Assembly: GCA_015180985.1 (NCBI GenBank)
Contig: CP054185.1
Coordinates: 3,315,406 to 3,379,405, forward strand
DNA length: 64,000 bases
From: Flammeovirgaceae bacterium
GTDB taxonomy: Bacteria; Bacteroidota; Bacteroidia; Cytophagales; Cyclobacteriaceae
Direction: 5' to 3'
Shown one piece after another: positions 33,608 to 44,200 of this stretch. The notes beneath the pieces were generated by a model that worked only from the letters and a program-made list of their open reading frames with translations, was not told the DNA's origin and made no database searches. A program made the translations under genes and the position numbers. Within the stretch, counting starts at the first letter, position 1. Each line of letters opens with the position of its first letter.

Positions 33608-36600
33608 ATGAATAATTTTATAAAAGGCATTATTGGTTTTTCACTAAAAAACAAAGCCTTGGTATTTCTGGGCACTGTAGTGGTTATCGCTGCCGGTATT
33701 CGTAGTTTTCTTCTTACACCAATCGAGGCATTTCCTGATGTAATCAACACACGCGTTGTAATTATAACGCAATGGCCGGGACGCAGCGCGGAAGAATTGG
33801 AAAAATTCGTAACAATTCCGATAGAAACGGAAATGAATGTAGTGCCCGATAAAACCAGCCTCCGGTCCATCTCACTTTTTGGGCTCTCTGTTGTAACGAT
33901 CTTCTTCGAAGATCATGTTACTGATTTTACTGCACGGCAATTGGTATTCAATCAACTTCAGAACATGTCGCTACCGGAAGGAGCCGATGTAGAAGTGCAG
34001 CCGCCATCGGGGCCAACCGGTGAAATATATCGCTATACATTATTGGGGCCAGGACGAACCGTTCGCCAGTTAAAGGAAATTCAGGATTGGGTAATCGACA
34101 AGCGTATTAAAGCTGTTCCGGGAGTTGCTGACGTAATAAGTTTTGGCGGAGAAGTGAAAACGTACGAAGTAACATTAAACCCAAACTTACTTTCTTCATA
34201 CAATTTCAGCGCTGAAGATGTCTTTATCGCTTTACATAAAAACAACAGTAACGTAGGTGGTGACGTAATCGAAGGCGGCTCTCAAACGTACCTTGTTCGT
34301 GGCCTTGGTTTAGTTAACAACATACAAGACATCGAATCCATCATTATTCAAAATGTTAATGGCACACCCATTCGTATTAAAGATGTTGCCAACGTGAATG
34401 AGTCATACCTGCCAAGGCTGGGCAAGGTGGGAAGAGGTTCTGAAGAAGATGTTGTTGAGGGAATTGTTCTATTAAGAAAAGGAGAAAATCCAAGTGCGGT
34501 TCTCAAGGAGTTAAATAAAACAATCGATGATTTGAATGAACGGGTATTGCCGGATGGGGTAACGATCAATGTTTTCTATGATCGAACAAACCTCGTTAAC
34601 CTCACCATTCATACCGTTACTGAAAACCTGGTGGTAGGAATGCTTTTAGTAACGTTTATACTTGCCATCTTTTTACTCGACTGGCGAACCACTGTTATTG
34701 TTGCCATCATTATTCCGCTGGCGTTGTTGTTTGCTTTTATCTGCATGAAGATTAAAGGGATGTCGGCTAATCTTTTATCAATCGGTGCTATCGACTTTGG
34801 AATTATCATTGATGGAGCCGTGGTGATGGTTGAAGGTATCTTTGTTTATCTCGCCCACAAGCAGCATGAAATGGGTTTTGATAAATTCAGCAAAGCCTCA
34901 AAATATGGAATGGTGAAAGATGTATCGGTAGAAATGGGTAAGCCAATTCTATTCTCAAAGCTTATCATTATTACTGCGCTCATTCCAATTTTCGCCTTCC
35001 AAAAAGTTGAAGGCAAAATGTTTTCTCCTTTAGCGTATACAATGGGCTTTGCCCTCTTGGGTGCATTGATTTTTACGTTAACGCTGGTTCCGCTTCTCTG
35101 TAAGCTGTTGTTAAATAAAAATGTTCGCGAGAAGGATAACAAAATAGTAAAGGGGCTAGAAAATTTGTATAAGCCAACACTGCTTTGGTCGTTGAATAAG
35201 CCCAGAAATAGCATTTTACTTGCGGTTGCCATTCTGGCCTTAAGCCTTGGTGTCGGAACATTTCTTGGAACTGAGTTCTTACCACAACTCAATGAAGGTT
35301 CAGTTTATGTGCGGGCTAGCATGCCTCAAAGCATCGCATTCTCACAGGCGAATGAGGTTTCAGCCAAAATGAGAAAGGTCTTCGAAAAATACCCGGAAGT
35401 ACGCGGTGTTATCTCACAGAATGGAAGGCCTAATGACGGCACCGATCCGACAGGGTTTTTCAATGTAGAATTCTTTGTGGACTTGTATCAAAAGGGCGAA
35501 TGGCAAAGAGACATCTCTAAGGAAGAACTTATTCATCAAATGCAAAGTGAGTTAGCTGGCAAATTTCCTGGAATTGTTTTTGGGTTTTCTCAGCCGATTT
35601 CAGATAACGTACAGGAAGCAGTTTCCGGTGTGAAAGGCGAAATGGCCATCAAGATTTTTGGCGATAACCTGGCAAAACTTGAAAAGATGGCAGATAGTGT
35701 TCGTGCTATAATGGAAACAGTTGAAGGAGTACAGGACCTTGGAATTTTCAAGAGCCTTGGTCAACCCGAACTGCGTATTGAACTGGATCGCGAAAAAATG
35801 GCACGTTATGGTGCAAGTGTAGCGGAGGCCAATAATATTATCGAGATGGCCATTGGTGGCAAGAAAGTTTCAACTTTTTATGAGGGTGAACGCAGATTCG
35901 ACATTCGTGTCCGGTACTCGCCTGAATTCCGTAAAAGCGAAAAAGAAATTGGCAAGCTGCTGGTTCCTTGCTCAAATGGAACTAAAATCCCACTTCGCGA
36001 AATTGCCGACATTAAACTACAAAACGGACCCGCCTTTGTTTATCGTGAGGGCAACTTAAGGTTCATCCCAATTAAATTTTCAGTTCGAGGCCGTGACCTG
36101 GGTAGTACCATTGCTGACGCACAACGAAAAGTTGGCGATCAGATAAAGCTTGATAAAGGCTATTCTATGAGTTGGAATGGCGAATTTGAAAATCAAGTTC
36201 GCGCATCAAACCAATTAAAGGTGGTAGTTCCTATTTCCATACTACTCATTTTTATGTGGTTGTTTTTTATGTTCAATTCCGCTAAAGACGCCACCATTGT
36301 ATTGCTAAATGTTCCGTTCGCCATTATCGGTGGAGTATTAGGATTGTTTTTTACGGGCATAAATTTCAGTATTTCAGCTGGTGTGGGGTTCATAGCACTT
36401 TTTGGAGTCTGTGTACAAAACGGTGTTATCCTGGTGGCTGTTTTCAATAAATATGTACAAATGGGTGTGCCGCTTGTGCAGGCAATTACTCAGGGCGCTA
36501 TGAGTCGCGTAAGGCCAGTAGTAATGACCGCGTTGATGGCCGGATTAGGTTTGATGCCCGCGGCTCTCTCTTCCGGAATTGGTTCTGAGACACAAAAACC

Positions 36601-36751
36601 ATTGGCAGTAGTTGTCATCTGCGGGCTGGTATCAGCCACCATTCTCACGTTGATAACACTTCCTGCAATATACTATTTATGGAACAAGTCTGCTGTTAGC
36701 TGGACGGTGGAAGAAAATGATGAAAAAGATTTTGAGGATTATGAAACATAA
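33608..36751 (+). CDS. czcA: Heavy-metal efflux RND pump, CzcA type
   Basis: A full-length 1047-residue inner-membrane pump with 12 membrane helices and two large periplasmic loops. In helix 4 the block IDFGIIIDGAVVMVEG places D396, D402 and E409 with the same spacing as the D/D/E proton relay of CzcA from Cupriavidus. This pattern is that of the Co/Zn/Cd group; the Cu/Ag pumps have a different block. PGVADVISFGGEVKTYEV and the second-half GVGFIALFGVCVQNGVILV are also typical. It is driven by the proton gradient and works with the two preceding gene products. Confidence 0.93.
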   Translation: MNNFIKGIIGFSLKNKALVFLGTVVVIAAGIRSFLLTPIEAFPDVINTRVVIITQWPGRSAEELEKFVTIPIETEMNVVPDKTSLRSISLFGLSVVTIFFEDHVTDFTARQLVFNQLQNMSLPEGADVEVQPPSGPTGEIYRYTLLGPGRTVRQLKEIQDWVIDKRIKAVPGVADVISFGGEVKTYEVTLNPNLLSSYNFSAEDVFIALHKNNSNVGGDVIEGGSQTYLVRGLGLVNNIQDIESIIIQNVNGTPIRIKDVANVNESYLPRLGKVGRGSEEDVVEGIVLLRKGENPSAVLKELNKTIDDLNERVLPDGVTINVFYDRTNLVNLTIHTVTENLVVGMLLVTFILAIFLLDWRTTVIVAIIIPLALLFAFICMKIKGMSANLLSIGAIDFGIIIDGAVVMVEGIFVYLAHKQHEMGFDKFSKASKYGMVKDVSVEMGKPILFSKLIIITALIPIFAFQKVEGKMFSPLAYTMGFALLGALIFTLTLVPLLCKLLLNKNVREKDNKIVKGLENLYKPTLLWSLNKPRNSILLAVAILALSLGVGTFLGTEFLPQLNEGSVYVRASMPQSIAFSQANEVSAKMRKVFEKYPEVRGVISQNGRPNDGTDPTGFFNVEFFVDLYQKGEWQRDISKEELIHQMQSELAGKFPGIVFGFSQPISDNVQEAVSGVKGEMAIKIFGDNLAKLEKMADSVRAIMETVEGVQDLGIFKSLGQPELRIELDREKMARYGASVAEANNIIEMAIGGKKVSTFYEGERRFDIRVRYSPEFRKSEKEIGKLLVPCSNGTKIPLREIADIKLQNGPAFVYREGNLRFIPIKFSVRGRDLGSTIADAQRKVGDQIKLDKGYSMSWNGEFENQVRASNQLKVVVPISILLIFMWLFFMFNSAKDATIVLLNVPFAIIGGVLGLFFTGINFSISAGVGFIALFGVCVQNGVILVAVFNKYVQMGVPLVQAITQGAMSRVRPVVMTALMAGLGLMPAALSSGIGSETQKPLAVVVICGLVSATILTLITLPAIYYLWNKSAVSWTVEENDEKDFEDYET

Positions 36752-36782
36752 TATACAAGTAAACAAATATAAAAGCTGACTT

Positions 36783-37532
36783 ATGAAAAAAGTACTGTCA
36801 ATAATCGCCTTACTGTTTCTGGTGTATAGTGGCGAAACTTTAGCTCAGGAAAAAAAAGAAATGACCCCTGGTGAAAAAATATTGGCCGAGGCAGAACCTA
36901 AAAAAACGTTTGATAAAAAGTTCAGGTGGGGCATAAGCTGGAATCAATATTGGGGTATAATAACGGGAGATGGTTTACCTGAAGATTATTTTGCAAAGCC
37001 TTGCATTGGCTTCAACCTTCGTGCAGAATACTATCCGTTGCCATTTCTTGGTATTGGCGCAGGGTTCGGTGTTCAGCAACGTGGGGCGGGAATTAAAAAC
37101 CCTGATTTCTATGGTGGTCCTTTTACCCACCCGTGGGAACCAAATTATGACCCCGACTCAACCTACCGCGAACGCTTGCGGATGAATACTATTGAGATTC
37201 CTGTAACCGTGTTATTAAGAACACCCAACGATGTCATCAAAGGAGTTCGGGTAAGCGGAGCTGCAGGGGTTGTATTTATCAAGAATGATTATGTAAAGAA
37301 ATTCTTCCACAAACCTGAAGATGGCTTCCATAGCATAACCGATGTGTCGTCCGACTATATTAAAAACGATTTAGGATACCAGGTGTCATTGGGAGCCGAT
37401 ATTGATGCGGCAGGATCCTGTATTCTGCAGGTGCACCTTGTGTACACCAAAGGCACGAAGAATATTTACAAAGTGGAATCTGGTGATGGTCGGGCCGAAA
37501 CCTACGGATTTAGAGTTGCTTGGCTTTATTGA
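36783..37532 (+). CDS. Outer-membrane beta-barrel protein, unknown
   Basis: The 249-residue product has a signal peptide (MKKVLSIIALLFLVYSGETL) ending in AQ. A charged linker follows, then repeated amphipathic beta strands (FRWGISWNQYWGI, IGFNLRAEYYPLPFLGIGAG, IEIPVTVLLR), and it ends in FRVAWLY with a terminal aromatic residue. This fits the PorT-like or porin-like barrel group of Bacteroidota. It follows the pump gene by 31 bp and is probably part of the efflux operon. A specific role is not known. Confidence 0.8.
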   Translation: MKKVLSIIALLFLVYSGETLAQEKKEMTPGEKILAEAEPKKTFDKKFRWGISWNQYWGIITGDGLPEDYFAKPCIGFNLRAEYYPLPFLGIGAGFGVQQRGAGIKNPDFYGGPFTHPWEPNYDPDSTYRERLRMNTIEIPVTVLLRTPNDVIKGVRVSGAAGVVFIKNDYVKKFFHKPEDGFHSITDVSSDYIKNDLGYQVSLGADIDAAGSCILQVHLVYTKGTKNIYKVESGDGRAETYGFRVAWLY

Positions 37533-37536
37533 TGAA

Positions 37537-38304
37537 ATGAAGAGGAATATTTTTGCACTATTTATCTTCTACTCATGTAATCTGTTTGCCCAGGATCAAC
37601 TAAATGAACTGACTGTGGACAGACCGGGAATAGCAGAATCTCCTTATACAGTGCGCCCGGGAATGTTTCAATTGGAGACCGGACTTGACTACTATGACAG
37701 GTTGGGCGGGGAAATCTTTTTTCTGCCGGTTTCTCTCTTTCGTGTTGGGTTGAGTGAAAACTCGGAGTTTAGAATTTCTGCAAAAAATGTAACAAATAAC
37801 ACCTTTGATGAAAGTATGGCAGGTATTTCACCTGTTTCTTTAGGAATCAAGACCCATATCATTCACCAAAACGGATGGAGACCCGAAACGGATATATTAG
37901 TAAATGTGATCGTTCCAATAGGAAACTCACCGCTTCAGCCCGGCAAATTAGGTCATGAGGTACTCCTGCTTTTTCAAAATGACTTTTCTGAAAAGTATGC
38001 TATTAACTATAATGTGGGTTTGATCTGGGATGGGTTTTCGGAAGAAAGTATCTTTACAACTTCCTTGTGTTTCAATTATTTGCCTACAGAAAAAATAGGT
38101 CTGTTTGCAGAATATTTTAATTTCATCAGGTATCGTGATGCTGAAGAGTTTGGCATTGATGGCGGACTTACCTACCTGCTGCATCCACACATACAGGCTG
38201 ATGCTTCAGTGGGATTTAGTTGGGTTGATCAGGAAATATGTTACTTCATTTCAACCGGACTTTCATTCAGGGTTGTCAGGAGTAAACCCAAACTACAACA
38301 TTGA
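37537..38304 (+). CDS. Outer-membrane transporter-like protein (PF13557 type)
   Basis: I start the gene at ATG 37537, 4 bp after the previous stop; the frame is open further upstream but overlaps the barrel gene. The 255-residue product has a signal peptide (MKRNIFALFIFYSCNLFAQ) followed by LTVDRPGIAESPYTVRPGMF, the opening typical of the MetA-pathway phenol-degradation/transporter-like barrel family. It ends in LSFRVVRSKPKLQH after the last strand. It is the last gene of the CzcCBA-type operon. The family is found in metal and aromatic-compound loci; its cargo is not established. Confidence 0.8.
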   Translation: MKRNIFALFIFYSCNLFAQDQLNELTVDRPGIAESPYTVRPGMFQLETGLDYYDRLGGEIFFLPVSLFRVGLSENSEFRISAKNVTNNTFDESMAGISPVSLGIKTHIIHQNGWRPETDILVNVIVPIGNSPLQPGKLGHEVLLLFQNDFSEKYAINYNVGLIWDGFSEESIFTTSLCFNYLPTEKIGLFAEYFNFIRYRDAEEFGIDGGLTYLLHPHIQADASVGFSWVDQEICYFISTGLSFRVVRSKPKLQH

Positions 38305-38733
38305 AACAAGATTTGAACTTGGCCCAAACTCCTTTGTTTTGTATATCGCTATTCTTACAGGTGCTAAATAAAGCTTAAGTAGCCCACCGAACCCAGTAGC
38401 CGGCTAATGACAGTGAACTGGGTTTATAGCATACCATACAAATCAATTTTCTATGCCCATAGCCGCTACATTGCAGGAAATTTAGCAAGGCTATATCCAT
38501 AGAGGCAGCAACGAGCGTTACATAATCAACGACAGCAGAGCGAAGGCTTATCGTTGTGCTAATTCTCACTTTGAAGAGCAGTAAACAGACCCGTTCATCT
38601 CTCGCTTTAATTCACTCCGCCTCATTCTATGTTCATTACACGGCCAGAGTTTTTCTGGCTGCATATTGTGATTTCATTTTTTTTTATGGTGTTTAACTTT
38701 TAAAGCCATTCTTTCAATTATGATCGTGTTTCA
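38305..38733. other. 429-bp gap between converging operons
   Basis: I see no credible gene here; the short open frames lack family features. An inverted repeat AACCCAGT (38390-38397) with ACTGGGTT (38417-38424) lies 86 bp after the last efflux-operon stop. It could be a weak bidirectional transcription stop, but there is no T-run. The rest is AT-rich and holds nothing I can name. Confidence 0.5.
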
Positions 38734-39354
38734 CTACCTCACAACAGACCGATTTCTTTTCCAAAAAACCAGGAATGGAATACCCGAGAGCAGAATCATC
38801 AAGAGGACAATCAAATCAAGGTGGTCAGTAATTCCGGGAAAAGATTTTCCCAACAAATATCCCGATGAAATCATCGGTATAACCCAACAAACCGCGCCAA
38901 GCAAGTTATAGAAAAGGAATTTTTTAAAGTCGATTCGAACAATTCCGGCCAGAATAGGTACGAACGTTCTTACAAGGGGCAAAAACCTGCCAACGATAAA
39001 CGCCATCATACCGTATTTCTGATAAAATCGTTTTGTGATTTCGATGTAACTCTTCCTGTAAAAGAAATTTTCTTTCCGTTGATGCAGATAACCTTTCGCC
39101 CAAAAACCAAATCCATACCCAACAGTTGTTCCACCAAAAGCAGCTGCAACAACAGTTGTGATAAGTAGCCATAGCGGAAATGGCAGATATGGACTTCCGC
39201 AAAGAAGGCCGGCTACAAATAGCAGTGAGTCACCAGGCAGGAAAAAGCCAAAGAATAGCCCGGTCTCAGCGAAAATAATGAAGAGCAATAAGCCTATTCC
39301 GCCATACTCTATGATTGTTTCAGGTCTCAATAAATCCGTTAGAAAAATTTCCAT
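38734..39354 (-). CDS. DedA-family membrane protein
   Basis: A 206-residue polytopic inner-membrane protein. The family block FAETGLFFGFFLPGDSLLF near residue 29-47 and the R-containing GRFLPLVRTFVPILAG block (about 122-137) are clear; both are needed for function in studied members. DedA proteins act as lipid scramblases or flippases (for example undecaprenyl phosphate or phosphatidylethanolamine recycling) and affect proton-motive-force homeostasis. It lies 84 bp after the small protein gene at 39439 and may be the last gene of that operon. Confidence 0.93.
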   Translation of the reverse strand: MEIFLTDLLRPETIIEYGGIGLLLFIIFAETGLFFGFFLPGDSLLFVAGLLCGSPYLPFPLWLLITTVVAAAFGGTTVGYGFGFWAKGYLHQRKENFFYRKSYIEITKRFYQKYGMMAFIVGRFLPLVRTFVPILAGIVRIDFKKFLFYNLLGAVCWVIPMISSGYLLGKSFPGITDHLDLIVLLMILLSGIPFLVFWKRNRSVVR

Positions 39355-39438
39355 TCTTAATAATGTGTTATGATCGTGGTGAACAGGGACGGATCAGACG
39401 ACCCTCCTTAGCGATACATTGAAGACAGATGCAGTTAG

Positions 39439-39852
39439 CTAAGGAGCATGAATGGAAGTAAAAACATAGTACACATTCCGCAGATAGGTGTTTGTGAAGA
39501 ACCCTTTCAATGAAATCAATTTGATTTCATTGATGAGGAACGTAAATCGATTGGATATCCATTCCGGGTGTATAGTTCTGAAGACTAATGTACCGGGAGC
39601 CGTGCCACTCTCCGTATAGCGAACCTGAGCTGGTGACACAAGAATACCCTTGCACGAAATGCCAACTTGCGATTGGTCAGACACGAACGTGCCGCTGGAA
39701 GGACTAAAGAGAATAGCAATAGAAAAGATAAAAGCAATAAGCAAAACTCCTGCTATGTTACGCGGTGCGTAGAACTTTATTGGAACAAATCTTTGAACGC
39801 CAGCAATGCAGGACGGGTGCTGTGTAATGGGTTGTGTGAAAGAGTTGTTCAT
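39439..39852 (-). CDS. Small membrane-anchored protein, related to the one at 45848
   Basis: The 137-residue product starts at ATG 39852 and has one hydrophobic segment (about 34-51, IAGVLLIAFIFSIAILF). Its last 15 residues (YLRNVYYVFTSIHAP) match those of the protein at 45848 (FLCNVFYVFLSSKAP) at nine positions. Both flank the same efflux operon. I recognise no domain. It follows the symporter by 6 bp, so it is translated from the same message. A role as an accessory or periplasmic sensor is conceivable only from context. Confidence 0.6.
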   Translation of the reverse strand: MNNSFTQPITQHPSCIAGVQRFVPIKFYAPRNIAGVLLIAFIFSIAILFSPSSGTFVSDQSQVGISCKGILVSPAQVRYTESGTAPGTLVFRTIHPEWISNRFTFLINEIKLISLKGFFTNTYLRNVYYVFTSIHAP

Positions 39853-39858
39853 GATAGC

Positions 39859-41223
39859 TCAGAAATTTATCTCACCTACAGGCTCCTTATATTCACCTTC
39901 CCATCGTGCTATCACAATTGTTGCGAGACAATTCCCTATGAGGTTAACTGCAGTTCGGGCCATGTCCATTAACTCATCAATACCAAGAATGGCCATTACT
40001 GGCCACAAGGGAAGACCAAAAGATGTTACAGTGCCCGCCAGAATCACCAATGAAGCACGGGGTACTCCGGCTATCCCCTTACTGGTAAGCATGAGGCTGA
40101 AAATCATCAGCACTTGTTCTCCTGTACTTAAGTCAATGCCTGCTGCCTGCGCTGTAAAAATAGAAGCCAGGGAAAGGTAAAGTGTGCTGCCGTCCAGGTT
40201 GAACGTATAACCGGTTGGCAGTACAAAGGATGCGATTTTGCGGGGAACACCAAGCTTCTCCATGTTCTCCAGCGCCTTTGGTAGCGCAGCCTCGGACGCT
40301 GTTGTTGCGAACGCAATCGAAGCAGGTTCAGCAACCGCCTTTATAAATTTCCTAATTGGTGCTTTAACCCACAACGCCACGGGAAGTAACACGATGAGGA
40401 TAAAAGCAAACAAAGCGCCATAAAGCGTAACCAATAATTTAAGGAGGGAAGTCAATATACCGATGCCGAGGTGGCCCACCGTAACAGCAATTGCTGCGCC
40501 CACGCCTATTGGAGCAAAGTACATGATGATCCGGGTGAACTTGAACATGGTTTCAGCAAGGCTTTCCGAAAAATGCAGGATTGGTTTTCGCTTTTCTTCA
40601 CTTACAAGCGCAAGCGCAATACCAAATAATACGCTGAAAACTACAATGGGCAGCACATCACCATGGTAGATCGATTTTGCAATATTCTCAGGAAAAATAT
40701 GCAGTATCATATCTTGCCATGTTTGGGCTTTTACTTGCGGCAATTCCTGGTGAAAATCTTTTGGCAATTCAATTCCTTTACCCGCACCGGTAAGGTTAAT
40801 GGCAATTACTCCGATGAGCAATGCGATGGTAGTTACAACCTCAAAATAAAGCAATGATCGCCATCCCATGCGGCCTACCTGGCGAATGTCGGAGTGGCCT
40901 GCGATGCCAACCACCAGTGTGGCAAATAAAATGGGAGCAATAACCGTTTTGATCAGGGTCAGGAATATCTTACTCAAGATTTGAAGATTCTGGGCAAAAG
41001 AGGGAAAATGAATCCCTGTCTCGGTACCGATTATCATAGCGACCAATATCCATGTCGTTAGCGAACCCTTTCGTAAGGCGTATCCGATGAGGGCTATCCA
41101 GGCAAGAAAACGACTCACGGTGAGCAGTGAATCGGGTATATCCATTACATAATAGGCAATACCATGTAATACAGAAGCTATTCCTGTTAGGATTAAAAAC
41201 AGTATGAGAAATTTCTCTTTCAT
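39859..41223 (-). CDS. Dicarboxylate/amino acid:cation symporter (DAACS/SLC1 family)
   Basis: The 454-residue protein has the SLC1 fold: about eight helices plus two re-entrant hairpins. The first hairpin carries the AFATTASEAALPKAL serine/threonine region, helix 7 carries TFNLDGSTLYLSLASIF (the NMDGT-like block is NLDGS) and hairpin 2 has SKGIAGVPRASLVILAG. The family takes up glutamate, aspartate or C4-dicarboxylates with H+ or Na+. Its ATG overlaps the RND pump stop by four bases (ATGA), so the genes are coupled. Linking an acid importer to an efflux pump is unusual. Confidence 0.92.
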   Translation of the reverse strand: MKEKFLILFLILTGIASVLHGIAYYVMDIPDSLLTVSRFLAWIALIGYALRKGSLTTWILVAMIIGTETGIHFPSFAQNLQILSKIFLTLIKTVIAPILFATLVVGIAGHSDIRQVGRMGWRSLLYFEVVTTIALLIGVIAINLTGAGKGIELPKDFHQELPQVKAQTWQDMILHIFPENIAKSIYHGDVLPIVVFSVLFGIALALVSEEKRKPILHFSESLAETMFKFTRIIMYFAPIGVGAAIAVTVGHLGIGILTSLLKLLVTLYGALFAFILIVLLPVALWVKAPIRKFIKAVAEPASIAFATTASEAALPKALENMEKLGVPRKIASFVLPTGYTFNLDGSTLYLSLASIFTAQAAGIDLSTGEQVLMIFSLMLTSKGIAGVPRASLVILAGTVTSFGLPLWPVMAILGIDELMDMARTAVNLIGNCLATIVIARWEGEYKEPVGEINF

Positions 41224-44200
41224 CGGTTTGGTGAGGGTGAATAAGAAGAGCCGGCCTGAAGTATTTCCTTCTTGCTATTGACCCTCTCCTTTAGTTTTAC
41301 AACAAGCAGATACATAACAGGCACAAACACCAGCGTCAGAAAAGTGCCGAAAACAATACCGAAAATCATTGTCCATGAGAGCGGTCCCCAAAAAGCCACA
41401 TTATCACCGCCAAAGAATATGTGTGGATTGAACTCGGTAAACAACGTAACAAAATCAATGTTAAAACCCACCGCGAGCGGAACCAGCCCCAATGTCGCTG
41501 CCATAGCCGTCAGAATAACCGGTGTCATTCTAGTTTTGGATGCTTCAACGATAGCCTCTTTTAAAGGAACCCCACGGCTGATCAGCAAATCCGTGAACTC
41601 CACCAGCAAGATTCCGTTCCGCACCACGATACCTGCCAGCGCCATAATACCTACTCCCGACATGACAATAGATATTTCCATCCTGAATAGTGAAAAGCCG
41701 ATAAGCACACCGATGACACTCAGTACTATTTCAGCCATAATAATTAATGGCTTGCTGGTGGAGTTGAACTGAATAACCAGAATCATGAAGATCAAGCCAA
41801 GCGCAATCAAGAAGGCGACATTGAGAAATGATGCAGTCTCTGCCTGATCCGCCTGTTCACCAGTCATTTTTACCGTAACTCCATCCGGCACAGTAAACGA
41901 TTCAAGACGTTCGTTGATTTCAGACACAACAACATTTGTGTTGTATCCGGTTAGTACATTGGATGAAAGTGTGATCACGCGCTTCAAGTCAATCCTGGTT
42001 ATACCTGCATAGCTGTTGGAATAGTCGGTAGTAGCCATCGATGACAATGGCACCTGACGAACAACACCACCCATGCTCATATCCCTGTAGGTAATTGGAA
42101 TGTTCATCAACGTATTGATATCATTGCGTTGATCTTCGCGAATTCTCAATTGTATCGGGTAATCATCATTTTCATCCCGGAATTTTGAAACCTCGGCCCC
42201 GTAAATTGCTGTCCGTAACGTAGCCCCGATTTGTTGAGTGGAAATACCTTCACGGTTTGCCTTTTCACGGTCTATCGAGACAGTGATTTCCGGCTTGTCG
42301 CTTTGAAAGTCCGATTTCAGTTCCTCGACACCGGGTACCTGCAGCGAATCCAGGTAACGTTTCAGGTTTGATGCTGTCTGCGTCAGCAATCCAAAGTCGT
42401 CTGCTGCGATCTCGATATTGACGGGCTTTCCGGTTGGCGGTCCATTTTGTTCCTGGCTTACCGTTATCTCGGCACCCTTTATATTTCTGACAGCATTTCT
42501 TATTTCATTCAGGTAGATGGCGGTGGATTTTCCGTCACGCCTTGCAAATTTTACAAACGCCACAGAAACTTTACCAAGATGCGGACTGGCTTGCGTGCCC
42601 CCGTCAAACGGATTTTCGCTCGCACCTATCGCCACGTTCGAGATCACCGATTCAACAATGCTGTTATCTTTCCCAACAGCACTAATGACGCGCTCTTCAA
42701 CAACTTTGGTGACCGAGTCAGTCACCCGTTGATCTGTACCAATGGGCATTCTAACGTACGCAAAGATGAAGTTCGGATCTCCTTGCGGAAAAAAAACAAC
42801 CGGGGGTTTGCGTATTGCCGTAAACACAATAGAAAACACAAACAGAAAAACAACGCCACTCACTACCATAACCGGACGCCATCCCTGCAGACACCAAAAC
42901 AAGATATCTTTATATGTTGATTGAATGCGTGGCCATAGATTGTTCTGAAACCTGAAAATGAGTTTTCCGATTAAGAGATGGTACAGCACATAAAGAAGTA
43001 CTAGAAATACTAGAAAATTACCGAAGCCTGTCCAGCCGATCAGATAGGATACCAAAGCCATCGTGCCAAAGATTGCACCAACCGCTTTGAAACCATTTGG
43101 TATCCGACCGGGCGCATTGTTGCCTGAATGATGTGGGCGCATGAAATCCGCAGCAAAAACGGGATTCATGATATACGCCACCAAAAGCGAAGCAAGTAAA
43201 GCGACAATTAGTGTAATGGGAAGGAAGACCATAAACTTGCCGATTACTCCGGGCCAGAAAGCCAATGGAATAAAGGGAGCAAGTACCACCAATGTTCCTG
43301 AAAGCACCGGTAAAAATACTTCCCCTGCTGCCACCTTGGCCGCCTGGCGGATAGGAACCTTACCATTATCATAAATGCGATGCGTATTTTCAATGACCAC
43401 AATAGCATCATCCACCACAATGCCGAGCGCCAGCAGGAATGCAAACAGGGTCATCAGGTTTAAGGTAAAGCCCAATGACGGAAAAACCAGGAAAGCGATA
43501 AAACTGGATAACGGCACCGACAGGCCCACGAAAAACGCGTTGGTTACTCCCATGAAAAACATCAGGATCATGGTTACCAGCACAAATCCGATGATGATCG
43601 TATTGATCAGATCGTGAAGTGTCATTCGCGTATTATCGGACTGATCCGCGGTAATCGTTACCTTAAGCCCGTCCGGCAACACGCGTGCTTCGAAGTCACT
43701 GACAATTTCATTAATCTTGTCTGACGCAAGAATAAGGTTCTCACCACTTCGCTTGATTACGTTGAGTGTGATAACATTCTTTCCATCCAGTCGCGCAAAG
43801 CTTTGCTGCTCCTCGAAAGAGTCAACCACCTGTGCAACATCTTTTAGGTAAACTTTTCCCCCTGTGGTCGAGCCCACAACAGTGTTGCCCACCTGCTCAG
43901 CATTCCTATACTCACCATTAACACTGAGCGAGCGTTTCATCCCATCTACCGCAAGTTGCCCGGCAGAGATGATTACGTTCTCTGATCGAATAGCCGCGAA
44001 TATGTCTTCCAAACTGACTCCAGCCAGCGCGGCCCGGTACAAGTCTACATTGATCTGCACCTCGCGATCCAAAGCACCTACAACATCGACCCTGCGGATT
44101 TCCTTCAATGCCTCAATGCGGTCTTGCATTTGTTCAGCATAACGTTTCAAGGTTTGCAGATCAAAATCTCCCGAAAGGTTAATGTTCATGATCGGTACTT

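Noticed and set aside
38375..38569. Minus-strand frame of 64 codons in the gap
   Set aside because: No recognisable domain, no ribosome-binding context, low-quality composition.
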